Below, one piece after another: positions 11,301-63,857 of a DNA stretch of 64,000 nucleotides; the first letter of the stretch is position 1, and each line of letters starts with the position of its first letter. The notes below the pieces were generated by a model that saw only the letters and a list, made by a program, of their open reading frames with translations, searched no databases and was not told the origin of the DNA. Source of the DNA: Monoplex corrugatus (lineage: Eukaryota; Mollusca; Gastropoda; Littorinimorpha; Ranellidae); NCBI GenBank assembly GCA_030674185.1, contig JAPXFY010000031.1, positions 36,507,723 to 36,571,722 on the forward strand, read 5' to 3'. Made by a program: the position numbers and the translations under genes.

Positions 11301-12441
11301 TCACAAAGAATCATGGCATGATGTTCCTAACAGATCACTAACAATCATGGCATGATGTTCCTAACAGATCACAAACAATCATAGCATGATGTTCCTAACA
11401 GATCACTAACAATCATAGCATGTTTCTAATAGATCACTAACAATCATGGCATGATGTTCCTAACAGATCACTAACAATCATGGCATGATGTTCCTAACAT
11501 ATCACTAACAATCATAGCGTGATGTTCCTAACAGATCACTAACAATCATGGCATGATGTTCCTAACAGATCACTAACAATCATGGCATGATGTTCCTAAC
11601 AGATCACTAACAATCATAGCGTGATGTTTCTAATAGATCACTAACAATCATGGCATGATGTTCCTAACAAATCACTAACAATCATGGCATGATGTTCCTA
11701 ACAGATCACTAACAATCATGGCATGATGTTCCTAATAGATCACTAACAATCATGGCATGATGTTCCTAACAGATCACTAACAATCATGGCATGATGTTCC
11801 TAACAGATCACTAACAATCATGGCGTGATGTTCCTAATAGATCACTAATAATCATGGCGCGATGTTCCTAACAGATCACTAACAATCATGGCATGATGTT
11901 CCTAACAGATCACTAACAATCATGGCATGATGTTCCTAACAGATCACTAACAATCATAGCGTGATGTTCCTAACAGATCACTAACAATCATGGCATGATG
12001 TTCCTAACAGATCACTAACAATCATAGCGTGATGTTCCTAACAGATCACTAACAATCATGGCATGATGTTCCTAACAGATCACTAACAATCATAGCGTGA
12101 TGTTTCTAATAGATCACTAACAATCATGGCATGATGTTCCTAACAGATCACTAACAATCATGGCATGATGTTCCTAACAGATCACTAACAATCATGGCAT
12201 GATGTTCCTAATAGATCACTAAGAATCATGGCATGATGTTCCTAACAGATCACTAACAATCACGGCATGATGTTCCTAACAGATCACTAATAATCATGGC
12301 GCGATGTTCCTAACAGATTACTAACAATCATGGCATGATGTTTCTAACAGATCACTAACAATCATGGCATGATGTTCCTAACAGATCACTAGCAATCATG
12401 GCATGATGTTTGTAACAGATCACTATCATGGCGTGATGTTT
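8366..12441. repeat. 34-bp satellite array (array A), about 120 units
   Basis: The unit is GATCACTAACAATCATAGCG followed by TGATGTTTCTAACA, repeating every 34 bp for 4.08 kb. Two main variants occur: TAGCGTGATGTTTC in the left and middle, and TGGCATGATGTTCC from about 11200 rightwards. Around 8720-9000 TAGCG and TGGTG units alternate, giving a 68-bp higher-order period. Each unit contains ATCAC and GTGAT, an imperfect inverted repeat. About 10460-10750 is rich in units shortened by 4-5 bp. There are no spacers, so it is not a CRISPR array. Confidence 0.97.
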
Positions 12442-12653
12442 GATGGGGAAAGGGGAATTAGAGCACCTGGTCACAACAGGAAAGGTGGAGGGAAAGAGAG
12501 CACCAGTTAGACCCAGGGAGAAAATATTTGATGGATTTGCAGAGTGGCTGAGGACAGAGAGGGTGGAGGATGTGCTTGCGGCAACAAGGGATAGATACAC
12601 ATGGAGGGCCATGATCACCAACGCCATGCGACAGGGCACATGATGATGATGAA
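12442..12653 (+). mobile_element. 5'-truncated RTE-like LINE 3' end
   Basis: Begins abruptly at the right edge of array A inside the GKGELEHLVTTGKVEGKRAP coding stretch and ends in a TGATGATGATGA tail. It matches the last about 210 bp of the LINE at 36061-37468. Confidence 0.85.
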
Positions 12654-12889
12654 TCTGGATAGTTGGGACACCACTTGCATACACACCCTCCTGCGGAAAG
12701 CGCAAGTAAGATGGGCTTTCTGCAGGAGGGCGTGTATGCTGAGAGTGCTGGCTCGTTCCAGGATTTCTGTGTCCGGGATTTTGTCTTGCTACATGATACG
12801 AACGAGTCTGCCAACTAAGTCTCCGGAGACTTGAGCAACAACTCAACTGCTCTTGGTCATAATTCCATTCATGTACGCCTACTGGATGT

Positions 12890-13150
12890 TTGGTTTGTGC
12901 TAAAATTCACAGTGGTATAAAATTTCAAACCGATTATTTTGTGGTATAGAAGTCGTGAATTGACTGATACTTTTGTAGCGTAAAAGTCTATGAAGCTGAC
13001 TGAATACATTGTTGGTGTAAATTTATAAAGGTGACTCATTATTCCGTCGAGTTAAATTGATTCATTGTTTTGTGATGTCGATGTAAAATTCTAAAGTTTA
13101 CCAATTATTTCATGGTGTAAAATAATCAAACTGGTGGTTTTTTTCGTAAT
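12890..13150. repeat. Degenerate tandem repeat, about 50-bp period
   Basis: Recurring motifs of the form GTGGTRTAAAATT...GACTGATTATTTTG at roughly 50-bp spacing. The units are strongly diverged. Confidence 0.5.
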
Positions 13151-13189
13151 ATACAAGTGCAAAGGCAAAGATACAATTATTCACTCTCT

Positions 13190-13550
13190 GTTAATCCTGT
13201 CACTCCTTTACCCAATCCACCAACTGCAAAAACACCACTCTTTGATTCCCTCACCCTATCCCCCAGCAGGAAGTTGGCGGATAAGGTGAGGGAGTCAAAG
13301 GGTTATGTTTTTGCTTTGTTAGCAAAGCTGGAGGGAAGGAGAGCACCAGGTAGACCCAGGGAGAAGATACTAGACGGACTTGCAGAGTGGCTGAAGACAA
13401 GGAGGGTGGAAGAGATGCTTGAGGCAACACGAGATAGAGACAGATGGAAGTCCATAATCGCCAACGCCATGCGACAAGGCACCTGTCGATGATGATAGCA
13501 TGGTTGACAATGCAGGATGCTGTTAGACAGGCTACGGGAGTCAAAGGGTG
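13190..13550. mobile_element. TTAA hairpin MITE, split by a LINE fragment
   Basis: Left arm GATTCCCTCACCCTATCC and right arm GTGAGGGAGTCAAAGGGTTA of the piggyBac-like MITE family are present. The right outer arm (13498-13550) is separated from the rest by an inserted LINE tail at 13316-13497. Confidence 0.75.
13316..13497 (+). mobile_element. RTE-like LINE 3' end inserted in a MITE
   Basis: Encodes KLEGRRAPGRPREKILDGLA through RDRWKSIIANAMRQGT and ends in a GATGATGAT-type tail. The flanking sequence on both sides is MITE. Confidence 0.8.
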
Positions 13551-13559
13551 AAGCACACA

Positions 13560-13571
13560 CACTCACGCACG

Positions 13572-13632
<61 letters not shown>

Positions 13633-13742
13633 GACAAAGTTACTGTATTTTATTTTGCTTATTTTTTGTTCTTCCATCTAAAGTCACTTTGTATGAATAG
13701 GCGCTACATGAAACACACACACACACACACACACACACACCC
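13560..13742. repeat. Two (CA)n microsatellites
   Basis: CG-rich start then (AC)n to 13630; a second (AC)n at 13713-13742. Confidence 0.9.
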
Positions 13743-13929
13743 CACATTTCTCCTCCCCCACCCACATGCTCAATCATCTGGACTTGTCATTCACACGTTC
13801 CAATAAAAAATCAGTTTTGTTTTGCACTGGTAATACAACAGTATAAAAACATTAATACACTTTGAAAAGTACATTCAAATAAAAGAAACCATATTGTAAA
13901 ACAGAACAGTTTAGAACATCAACTACAGG

Positions 13930-14680
13930 GTAAGAAAAAAGTTAGCGATACAAACAAGTTTTTGTTTGTTTGTTTTGTTTATGGTAAGGGGGTTTACTGT
14001 TACTGTTTCAATGTGCTACTGATACAATCACTGTAATTATGTTTTTTTTTCTTGTCATGTAAAGATCTTTGCGATACAAAAATTATTTTGAAAGATCTAG
14101 TGTTAAAGCCTGCTACTAATATGCTTTGTACTAATTATGTAACTTGCTGACAAGTGTGTTGATTTTTGCAATACTAAAGTTTTAGAATTTGGTGTTGTAG
14201 TCTGCTACTGATACAGCTAGTACTAATCATGGTCTTTCTTTGACTCTCTCAAGAGATAAAATCAGTGCAATACAAAATTTGTTGCATCTTTTTTGCTCTT
14301 ACGAGCTGTTGTCTGTTACTCATAGGCCAAATTCTAATCATGTTCCTTCTCAAAGCAGACATGTAATTTTTACTATACAAAGATTCTGGGAGTCTACTGT
14401 TGCAGTCTGCTAATATGCTGTGTACTAATTTGTACACTTATTATGCTCTCTCACAAAACATGTTTAAAACTTTTGCAATATGAAGTTTTTTTATTTAAGT
14501 CTTGTGTTGCTAATTATGCTCTCTCACAAGACAAGTTCAAATCTTCGTGGTACATGAGCTTTTTGTTATAGTCTCCTGTAAATGCAGCACACACTATGTA
14601 TGTTTTTTTCTTCTAAAGACCACTGTCAGCTTTGTAGAGTGTAGTGTACAGTCTCCTATAGAGTAGGCCACTAACTGTGC
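13930..14680. repeat. Degenerate tandem repeat, about 110-120-bp period
   Basis: A motif cluster of the form CTGCTACTAATATGCT...ACTAATTATG...CTCTCACAAGACA...TTTGCAATAC recurs about six times, with strong divergence. It is followed by short CT and TA tracts at 14680-14725. Confidence 0.6.
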
Positions 14681-14860
14681 TCTCTCTCTCTCTCTCCCCG
14701 AATATGTATATATATATATATTTGTGGAGCAAAGTTAGTAAACACACACACAAACACGCCGATCGCAATGAGTGTCAGCATGTTTGTGCATGAATACAAT
14801 GAATACATGTCATCTGTTTTGTAAGCCACTAAGTCTATAGTCTGACTTGACATCAAGTTT

Positions 14861-15030
14861 TTAACCCTTTAACTCCCGCATTTTATCCACCACCAGCCAA
14901 AACTTGACCCTTTTGACTCCCTCAGGAAGCTGTGGATAGGGTGTGAGAGTCAAAGGGTAAAGTTTTTGCTTTGCTAACACGGTTGACAACGAAGGATACT
15001 GTTGGACATGGTGCGGTAGTCAAAGGTTAA
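14861..15030. mobile_element. TTAA hairpin MITE
   Basis: TTAA at both ends (14861-14864, 15027-15030). Left arm CCCTTTAACTCCCGC and right arm GCGGTAGTCAAAGG are present, with an inner palindromic arm between them. Confidence 0.8.
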
Positions 15031-15690
15031 ATTGCAATACAGACTTGATGTCTTCATGTGCTGATAAAATTTTAGAATATAGACTTGATGTCTTTATGTG
15101 CTGATAAAATTTCAGAATAAGTGATAAAACTGAGGAATAGAAAAGAACACCACCACCCTCCCTCACAGAGGCTAAAACAGAATCAAATTAAAAGGAAAAA
15201 ACAATACACACACAGACAGACAAATATAGGATAAATTCTTGAAAACTGCTCCGGCCAGCTATTGTCATTCCCAAAAAAGACAATGCAGACAATCTACTTC
15301 ATTTGACTGCCCTTTCATGTTCAGAAGATTAGCAATTGAGTGATGCTCTCTCTCACCTTTACACTCAAGTGAGGACAGGCAGGCCAACAATGTAACACCC
15401 ATTTCTTATTTTCTTTCATTATCAGTAATGCTAAAACCACACACATTAAACATGTTTTTCTTTTTTTGCTTTCACTGTAGCTAAGAACTGCCATTTGCAA
15501 CATTAATGTCTGTGATTCAGAACCAAATGATTATTCTTTTGTCTCTTAATGCACAAATGACAACAGACGCATACAACTGATTTCTTTGTGCTGTCACTGA
15601 TGTGATTTCTTTGTACTGTCACTGGTGTTATTCTACTTGCAGAGTAAAACTCCCGACAAAATAATTTTAGCAAACATTTCAACCCTTTCA
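15031..15690. other. Unassigned stretch with a 37-bp direct duplication
   Basis: ACTTGATGTCTTYATGTGCT occurs twice in tandem at about 15045-15120. Nothing else is recognised. Confidence 0.4.
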
Positions 15691-15697
15691 CTGGCGG

Positions 15698-15980
15698 TAG
15701 AAGGTGACCTGTAAGCAGAGTATTGTAGTCACTGATTAGTGACCTGTAAGCAGAGTACTGTAGCCACTGATTTGCTACCTGTAAGCAGAGTACTGTAGCC
15801 GGATTGGAGACCTATAAGCAGAATACTGTAGCCACTGACTGGTGACACATAAGCAGAATACTGTAGCCACCGATCGGTGACCTGTAAGCAGAGTACTGTA
15901 GCCACTGATGGTGACCTGTACACGGAGTACTGTAGCCATGACTGGCAACCTGTAAGTAGAATACTGTAGCCACCAATCAA
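15698..15980 (-). repeat. 34-bp satellite, inverted outlier of array D
   Basis: About eight units of GTGACCTGTAAGCAGAGTAC TGTAGCCACTGATTG. This is the reverse complement of the unit repeated at 43326-44790 in the importin gene. Confidence 0.9.
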
Positions 15981-16162
15981 CATACATTCACATATGGCAG
16001 AGTATTCTGAAATCAGTCACATGGGATGTTTCAGTCAGCTGTTTCATGGCAGATTTCTGGTCATGCACTGGAGCTTGTGAGATCAGTTCTTTCAGCTTGC
16101 ACAGTCTTTGCGTAGGTGGTAGTGAAAAAGGTAAGTTAATTGATGCCAAAAGTCAACTACTT

Positions 16163-16168
16163 TTTATT
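16163..16168 (-). terminator. Candidate polyadenylation signal (AATAAA)
   Basis: TTTATT on the plus strand gives AATAAA on the gene strand. It is the first such hexamer I see downstream of the importin stop codon, 2.3 kb away and beyond the 36-bp array. If used, the array would lie in the 3' UTR. This is speculative; variant signals nearer the stop are possible. Confidence 0.2.
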
Positions 16169-16499
16169 TTGTGTTGTTCTTTTCCTTCAGGCATAGGACT
16201 CCTTCTAATACAACTTCACATAAATCACATAAACAAAAGAAAATAAAAAAAATGAGGTGAATAAAACCAAAAGTGAATCTTTTGTTGTCGTCGCTGCTTG
16301 TTATTCTTTTACAGAAGGCACATCAGACTCATGGTTAGAAGACTTAAATGAATGATTTGAGATAACTTTTCCCCTTTTGCTGTTGATGTCGTTGTTTCAC
16401 TTCAGGGGTGGCAAGACAACTCTTAATGAGATGATTTCAGGCAAACAACTTCGGGAAATCCCTCAGCTCTTCCAAATTCCACACATGACCCAAATGTCC

Positions 16500-16800
16500 A
16501 AGGTCCTATTCTATCTGCATGAAAATGTAAATATCTCCACTGAAAAAGCTGAAATTTGAAATGAAAAATGTAGATATCTGTGCTGAAAAATGTCGAAATC
16601 GGTACCAAAAATGTGGAAATTTCTACCGAAATATTTTTTTTGACATTTGCACTGAAAAGTATTGATATCTTTACTGAAAAATGTTGACATCTGCACTGAA
16701 AAACACGAAAATCAGTACTCAAAATGTGGAAACTTATTACACTACAAAATATACACATCTGCTCTGAAAAACAGTCAATGGAAAATGTCTATTTTGAAAA
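16500..16800. repeat. Degenerate tandem repeat, about 24-26-bp period
   Basis: Variants of CACTGAAAAATGTTGACATC recur about ten times with high divergence. The apparent coding frames across it are repeat artefacts. Confidence 0.65.
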
Positions 16801-16890
16801 CTGTCACATTCTATACTAAAAACAGTGGAAGACATTACATAATTTACGGTTTTCTTTAGTACTAGCAGTCAGTTCCTCAAGCTATATAGC

Positions 16891-18350
16891 GTTGATACAT
16901 CAATGTCTCTGTCCCGTCTTTGTAGAGCTGATGCATCAATATCTATATTTGAGGTTGATGCATCATGTCTCTGCCCGTCTTGTAGGGTTGACGCATCATG
17001 TCTGTCCTGTCTCATAGGGTGATGCATCAATGTCTCTGTCCTGTGTTTGTAGGGTTGATGCATCAATGTCTCTGTCCTGTGTTTGTAGAGTTGATGCATC
17101 AATGTCTCTGTCCTGTTTGTAGGGTTGATGCATCAATGTCTCTGTCCTGTGTTTGTAGGGTTGATGCATCAATTTCTCTGTCCAGTGTTTGTAGAGTTGA
17201 TGCATCAATGTCTCTGTCCTGTGTTTGTAGGGTTGATGCATCAGTGTCTCTGTCCAGTGTTTGTAGAGTTGATGCATCAATGTCTCTGTCCTGTGTTTGT
17301 AGGGTTGATGCATCAATGTCTGTCCCATGTTTGTAGGGTTGATGCATCAATGTCTGTCCCATGTTTGTAGAGTTGATGCATCAATGTCTCTGTCCTGTGT
17401 TTGTAGGGTTGATGCATCAATGTCTCTGTCCTCTGTTTGTAGAGTTGATGCATCAGTGTCTCTATCCCATTTCTGTAGGGTTGATGCATCAATGTCTCTG
17501 TCCCGTGTTTGTAGGGTTGATGCATCAGTGTCTCTGTCCTGTGTTTGTAGAGTTGATGCATCAGTGTCTATCCCATTTCTGTAGGGTTGATGCATCAATG
17601 TCTCTGTCCCATGTTTGCAGGTTGATGCATCAATGTCTCTGTCCCGTGTTTGTAGGGTTGATGCATCAATGTCTCTGTCCTGTGTTTGTAGGGTTGATGC
17701 ATCAATGTCTCTGTCCTGTGTTTGTAGGGTTGATGCATCAATGTCTCTGTCCCGTGTTTGTAGGGTTGATGCATCAATGTCTCTGTCCGTGTTTGTAGGG
17801 TTGATGCATCAATGTCTCTGTCCCATGTTTGTAGGATTGATGCATCAGTCTCTATCCCATTTCTGTAGGTTTGATGCATCAATGTCTCTGCCCTGTGTTT
17901 GTAGGGTTGATGCATCAATGTCTCTGTCCCATGTTTGTAGGATTGATGCATCAATGTCTCTGTCCTGTGTTTATAGAGTTGATGCATCAATGTCTCTGTC
18001 CTGTGTTTATAGAGTTGATGCATCAATGTCTCTGTCCTGTGTTTATAGAGTTGATGCATTGACGCCTATATCCCATTTCCGTAGGGTTGATGCATCAATG
18101 TCTCTGTCCTGTGTTTATAGAGTTGATGCATCAATGTCTCTGTCCTGTGTTTATAGAGTTGATGCATTGACGCCTATATCCCATTTCCGTAGGGTTGATG
18201 CATCAATGCCTCCGTCCCATGTTTGTAGAGTTCATGCATCAATGTCTCTGTCTGTGTTTATAGAGTTGATACATCAACGCCTCCATCCCATTTCTGTAAG
18301 GTTGATGCATCAATGCCTCCATCCCGTGTTTGTAGAGTTGATGCATCAAT
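16891..18350. repeat. 36-bp satellite array (array C), about 40 units
   Basis: The unit is TTGATGCATCAATGTCTCTG TCCTGTGTTTGTAGGG. It opens with the perfect 12-bp palindrome TTGATGCATCAA, kept in most copies. Because 36 is divisible by 3, open frames run through it on both strands as a 12-residue repeat (VDASMSLSCVCR-type, up to 245 residues). Nothing else suggests coding. It begins about 100 bp past the importin stop codon on the 3' side. Confidence 0.97.
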
Positions 18351-18449
18351 AACTCTATATATCCTAGATGCAGTGTGGAATGAGGGAGAGGGTAAGGTTG
18401 GGGGGAAGGGGCTGAGATGACGAGAGAAGCGGGGAAGATGAAGCCTGCA

Positions 18450-60408
<41,959 letters not shown>

Positions 60409-60547
60409 ATTGAAAAATAAAATTCACAATGTTCAGGTAAGTCTAAGTTTTTCTTGTTACTCAACGTGATCCAGCTGTGTGTGAAAGTGTGCTCTGCTAA
60501 CGCGAGCTGAAGGCAGTGAGAACTACACGAGTTTTCATTGGTCAAAA

Positions 60548-60582
<35 letters not shown>

Positions 60583-60598
60583 GCAGACGTAAATTTCG

Positions 60599-60640
<42 letters not shown>
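60548..60640. repeat. (GT)17 and (CA)20 inverted pair upstream of the importin ATG
   Basis: GT tract 60548-60582 and CA tract 60601-60640, separated by 18 bp, 140-230 bp upstream of the start codon. The arms are complementary. Confidence 0.95.
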
Positions 60641-60644
<4 letters not shown>

Positions 60645-61007
60645 ACAAACACACACATAGCTTCTAAAGCAATAACATTTCTGTATCTTTTTGTCCAGGA
60701 CAGAAGAAATAACTTTGGGGGCATGCAAACGAAACAAAACAAAATGTTTTAAAAAAAAAGTGTCTTATTAATAGTTACCAATCATAATGCTTGTTAGGTG
60801 TGTTTATTAATAGTAACCAATCATGTTTGCCCCTTTTCGCTTGAACCGAGAACTAGAATTCAACAAGAATTTTCTGATGTGCAATTAATCCTGTAAAATT
60901 AAATAAATTACTGTTTAAGATTTGTTTTATATTGTTTGTATACTATTATAGACCATGAATATGATATGTGAGATAAATCGATCAATACTTAAAGGGCACT
61001 CAAACGG

Positions 61008-61137
61008 CGCATGGTGTTCGGTAGCAGTTCTCTCCCATTAAATGGTGATGTGGCTCTCCATCAAATCTATCTTTTCGTCGTTGTAAGCATTTCTCCTACC
61101 CTTATTGTCCCCACCCACTCTGCAAGACTATGTAGTA
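61008..61137 (-). mobile_element. Diverged RTE-like LINE 3' end
   Basis: GGTGATGTGGCTCTCCATCA AATCTATCTTTTCGTCGTTG matches the right-edge fragment at 63858 and, more weakly, the main LINE family. Confidence 0.55.
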
Positions 61138-61433
61138 TTCATGATAATAATAATAATAATGATAACACTGCTACTACCACTACTACTACAAATAAAATAT
61201 TGTTATTGTTGTTACTATCACCACCACCACTACTTCTACCACTACCACCACCACCACAACTACTACTACTACTATTACTACCACCACCACTACTACTACA
61301 ACTACCACCACCATCACCACTACTACTACTACCACCACCACCACCACTACTACTGCTACTACTACTACTTACATAGAGCAAACGTACATAACTACTACTA
61401 CTACTACTGCTACTACTCATCATCATCATCAGG
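61138..61433. repeat. Trinucleotide repeat (ACT/ACC/AAT)n
   Basis: AAT, ACT and ACC triplets for about 290 bp; it ends in the ATC-type tail of the adjoining LINE. Confidence 0.93.
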
Positions 61434-62195
61434 TGCCCTGCCGCATGGCGTTGGCGACCATGGACTTCCAACCATCTCTATCTCTCGTTGCCCCTAGCAT
61501 CTCCCCCACCCTCCTCATCCCCAGCCACTCTGCAAGTCCGTCCAGCATTCTCTCCCTGGGTCTACCTGGTGCTCTCTTTCCCTCCAGCTTTCCCGTTGTG
61601 ACCAGGTGCTCCAAATCCCCCTTCCTCATAAAATGGCCTATAAATGTTGCCTGTCTTTTCCTAATCTTCCTTATGAGTGATCTACTTGTATCTGCCTCCA
61701 TCAAGACTGTCTCGTTTGTTTTCTTTGCTGTACATGGAACTCTCAACATTCTTCTGAGAAACCACATCTCGGCTGCCTCAATCTTGCTCTGGCTTTGCTT
61801 GTTGACTGTCATGCCTCACATCCGTACAACAGTATTGGTTCTATATAACATTCAAGGACTCTCTTTCTGATGTTAATTAATAGGCATTTGTTGGTAAGAA
61901 TGCTTGTCATCTTCTTGAATGCTGTTTTGGCTTGGCCGATTCTGCCAGCTACCTCCGATGTGCATCTGCCATCTGATGAAATGACCGTTCCCAGGTATTT
62001 GAATTATTAACCTATGTCAAGGTTGTGCCATTTGCTGTTATTTTGCATGAGGGGATTTCATGGTTTTTTTTTTACTGATCACCATGACTTCAGTCTTCCT
62101 GCTGTTTAGTTCCAACCCCTTACCTTTGCTTTCTATTTCTAGTATATTCACAAGGTTTTGTAGGTCCCTTTCATTTTCTGTCCCTTTCCTTTTCA
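61418..62195 (-). mobile_element. RTE-like LINE, 5'-truncated
   Basis: Intact 127-residue C-terminal frame (61429-61812: AAEMWFLRRML, RQATFIGHFMRKGDLEHLV, GRPRERMLDGLAEW). Upstream RT sequence (YLGTVIS-like, KTEVMVI) is in broken frames. TTACATAGMRCAAACGTACA-like sequence lies on both sides (about 61368 and 62212), suggesting a long duplication. Confidence 0.85.
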
Positions 62196-62398
62196 CTACT
62201 ACTAATACTATTTACATAGCACAAACGTACACGTCAGAGAAGGCTTGCTACACTTCACAAACAGCCTGAACATTGTGATGTTTATACAGCATGTACAACA
62301 ATTAGAAACACACACTAAAATGTCAATGCAGCATAAACATTGCCATGCCAATAAATCATAATGCAATACAAATATTATGGGATACACGTACACACCAA

Positions 62399-62540
62399 TC
62401 ATCATCATCATCATCATGTGCCCTGCCACATGGCGTTGGCGATCATGGCCCGCCATATGCATCTATTCCTTGTCGCCGCAAGCACATCTTCCACTCTCTC
62501 TGTCCTCAGCCACCCTGCAAGTCTGTCCAATATTTTCTCA
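62399..62540 (-). mobile_element. RTE-like LINE 3' end fragment
   Basis: (ATC)n tail then the reverse complement of the last about 120 bp of the LINE. Confidence 0.75.
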
Positions 62541-62737
62541 TCACAAATGTACACACCAACATATTAATGCAATGTAAACATGGTTCATTAAAAATAACAA
62601 CAAATATGTTATATGTTTTTTTTTTTCAATTTATGACTGACAATTACACACATGAAAATACAAAACATAAAACATACATGCACATGTACATATAGGCTAC
62701 ATACACACACACCCTGTACGTACACACATAAAACCTA

Positions 62738-62741
<4 letters not shown>

Positions 62742-62824
<83 letters not shown>
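62742..62824. repeat. (CA)n microsatellite
   Basis: Pure, about 41 units. Confidence 0.97.
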
Positions 62825-62826
<2 letters not shown>

Positions 62827-63010
62827 TCCTCTTACCATCCCTCCCATTTCCGTCTCTTTTCCATTTCTTTAAATTTCTGTTTCACTGGAGAAGCCCACCT
62901 TCCATTCCGCGCTGCAAGCGGCTGCCCAGTATTACTTTAGAAAAATAGGCCTACCAATAGTTAGTTATCTGATAACTGATAGTTCTTGCTTTTCTTTTTG
63001 TGGTATAGAT

Positions 63011-63012
<2 letters not shown>

Positions 63013-63069
<57 letters not shown>

Positions 63070-63155
63070 CCGCGTGTGTGTGTGTGTGTGCGTGCGTGCG
63101 TGCGTGTGTTGTGTGTGTGTCGTGCGTGTGTGTGTGTGTGTGTGTGTGTTGTGTG

Positions 63156-63210
<55 letters not shown>
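63013..63210. repeat. (GT)n with GTGC islands
   Basis: About 200 bp; with the CA tract at 62742 it forms a second inverted pair. Confidence 0.97.
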
Positions 63211-63212
<2 letters not shown>

Positions 63213-63230
63213 CATTCCTGAAAAACAGTC

Positions 63231-63275
63231 CCCTGAGGAAGGCTATGCACAGGCCGAAGTACTGGGCTCAAAATT
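63231..63275 (+). other. Penelope-type hammerhead-like motif, decayed
   Basis: CCTGAGGAAGGCTATGCACA GGCCGAAGTACTGGGCTC: CTGAGGA core, a 4-bp stem II, then GAAG in place of GAAA. Confidence 0.35.
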
Positions 63276-63857
63276 CTAGTTTGTTGTCTTGATTTTTGGT
63301 TTATCTGCGGTATATGTGTATCGCATATGTATGTATATTTTTGTTTGTTTGTTTGTTTGTTTTCGTTTTTTGCTTTGTTTTGTTTTTTGTTTTGTTGTTT
63401 TTCTCAGTATAAAAATGATTGATGTTATGCTGACTCAGATTTTGTTCACAAAATTATGATTTTAAGCACCATAAGGACTTCAGATTTTCCAAGATGCAAG
63501 TTTTTGGTTATAGTGGCATTGCCTGCAAGTTTATCAGCACATTTCACATTTATTACCCTTGACACCTTGTGTCCGGACAGAACATAGACAAATCCTACAT
63601 GTCTAGTTGTAGAATGACTTCCCGCCAGTCTGAGGTTTCTGCTCCAATCTGCGCTTTTTGAAGTAGGTTCATAACAATCGAGCTGCCCTACTTATATTTA
63701 GGCGCAGTACAATCTTAGGATCAAAAGCTGTTTGGCAGAAAATTTTCACGAATGTTACTCGTGTGTAACGGAAATCGGTCAAAGAGGAGTAACCCTGTTT
63801 TTGGTACCCTTGGACGCTTCTGTGGTAATTTCTTTCCCATTAAAGATTATTCTCCCA

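Noticed and set aside
8366..12441. CRISPR-like array of 34-bp direct repeats
   Set aside because: Units are contiguous without unique spacers, in a eukaryotic setting with introns; it is a satellite.
12355..12846. 163-residue minus-strand frame
   Set aside because: It crosses the satellite edge and runs antisense through the LINE tail; no independent support.
17615..18352. 245-residue open frame with a 12-residue repeat (VDASMSLSCVCR type)
   Set aside because: It lies wholly within the 36-bp satellite, whose period is a multiple of three. Open frames occur on both strands, and there is no start context, splice or domain evidence.
61011..61497. Leu/Pro-rich and Tyr/His-rich frames of about 120-130 residues
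   Set aside because: Translations of the ACT/ACC trinucleotide repeat.
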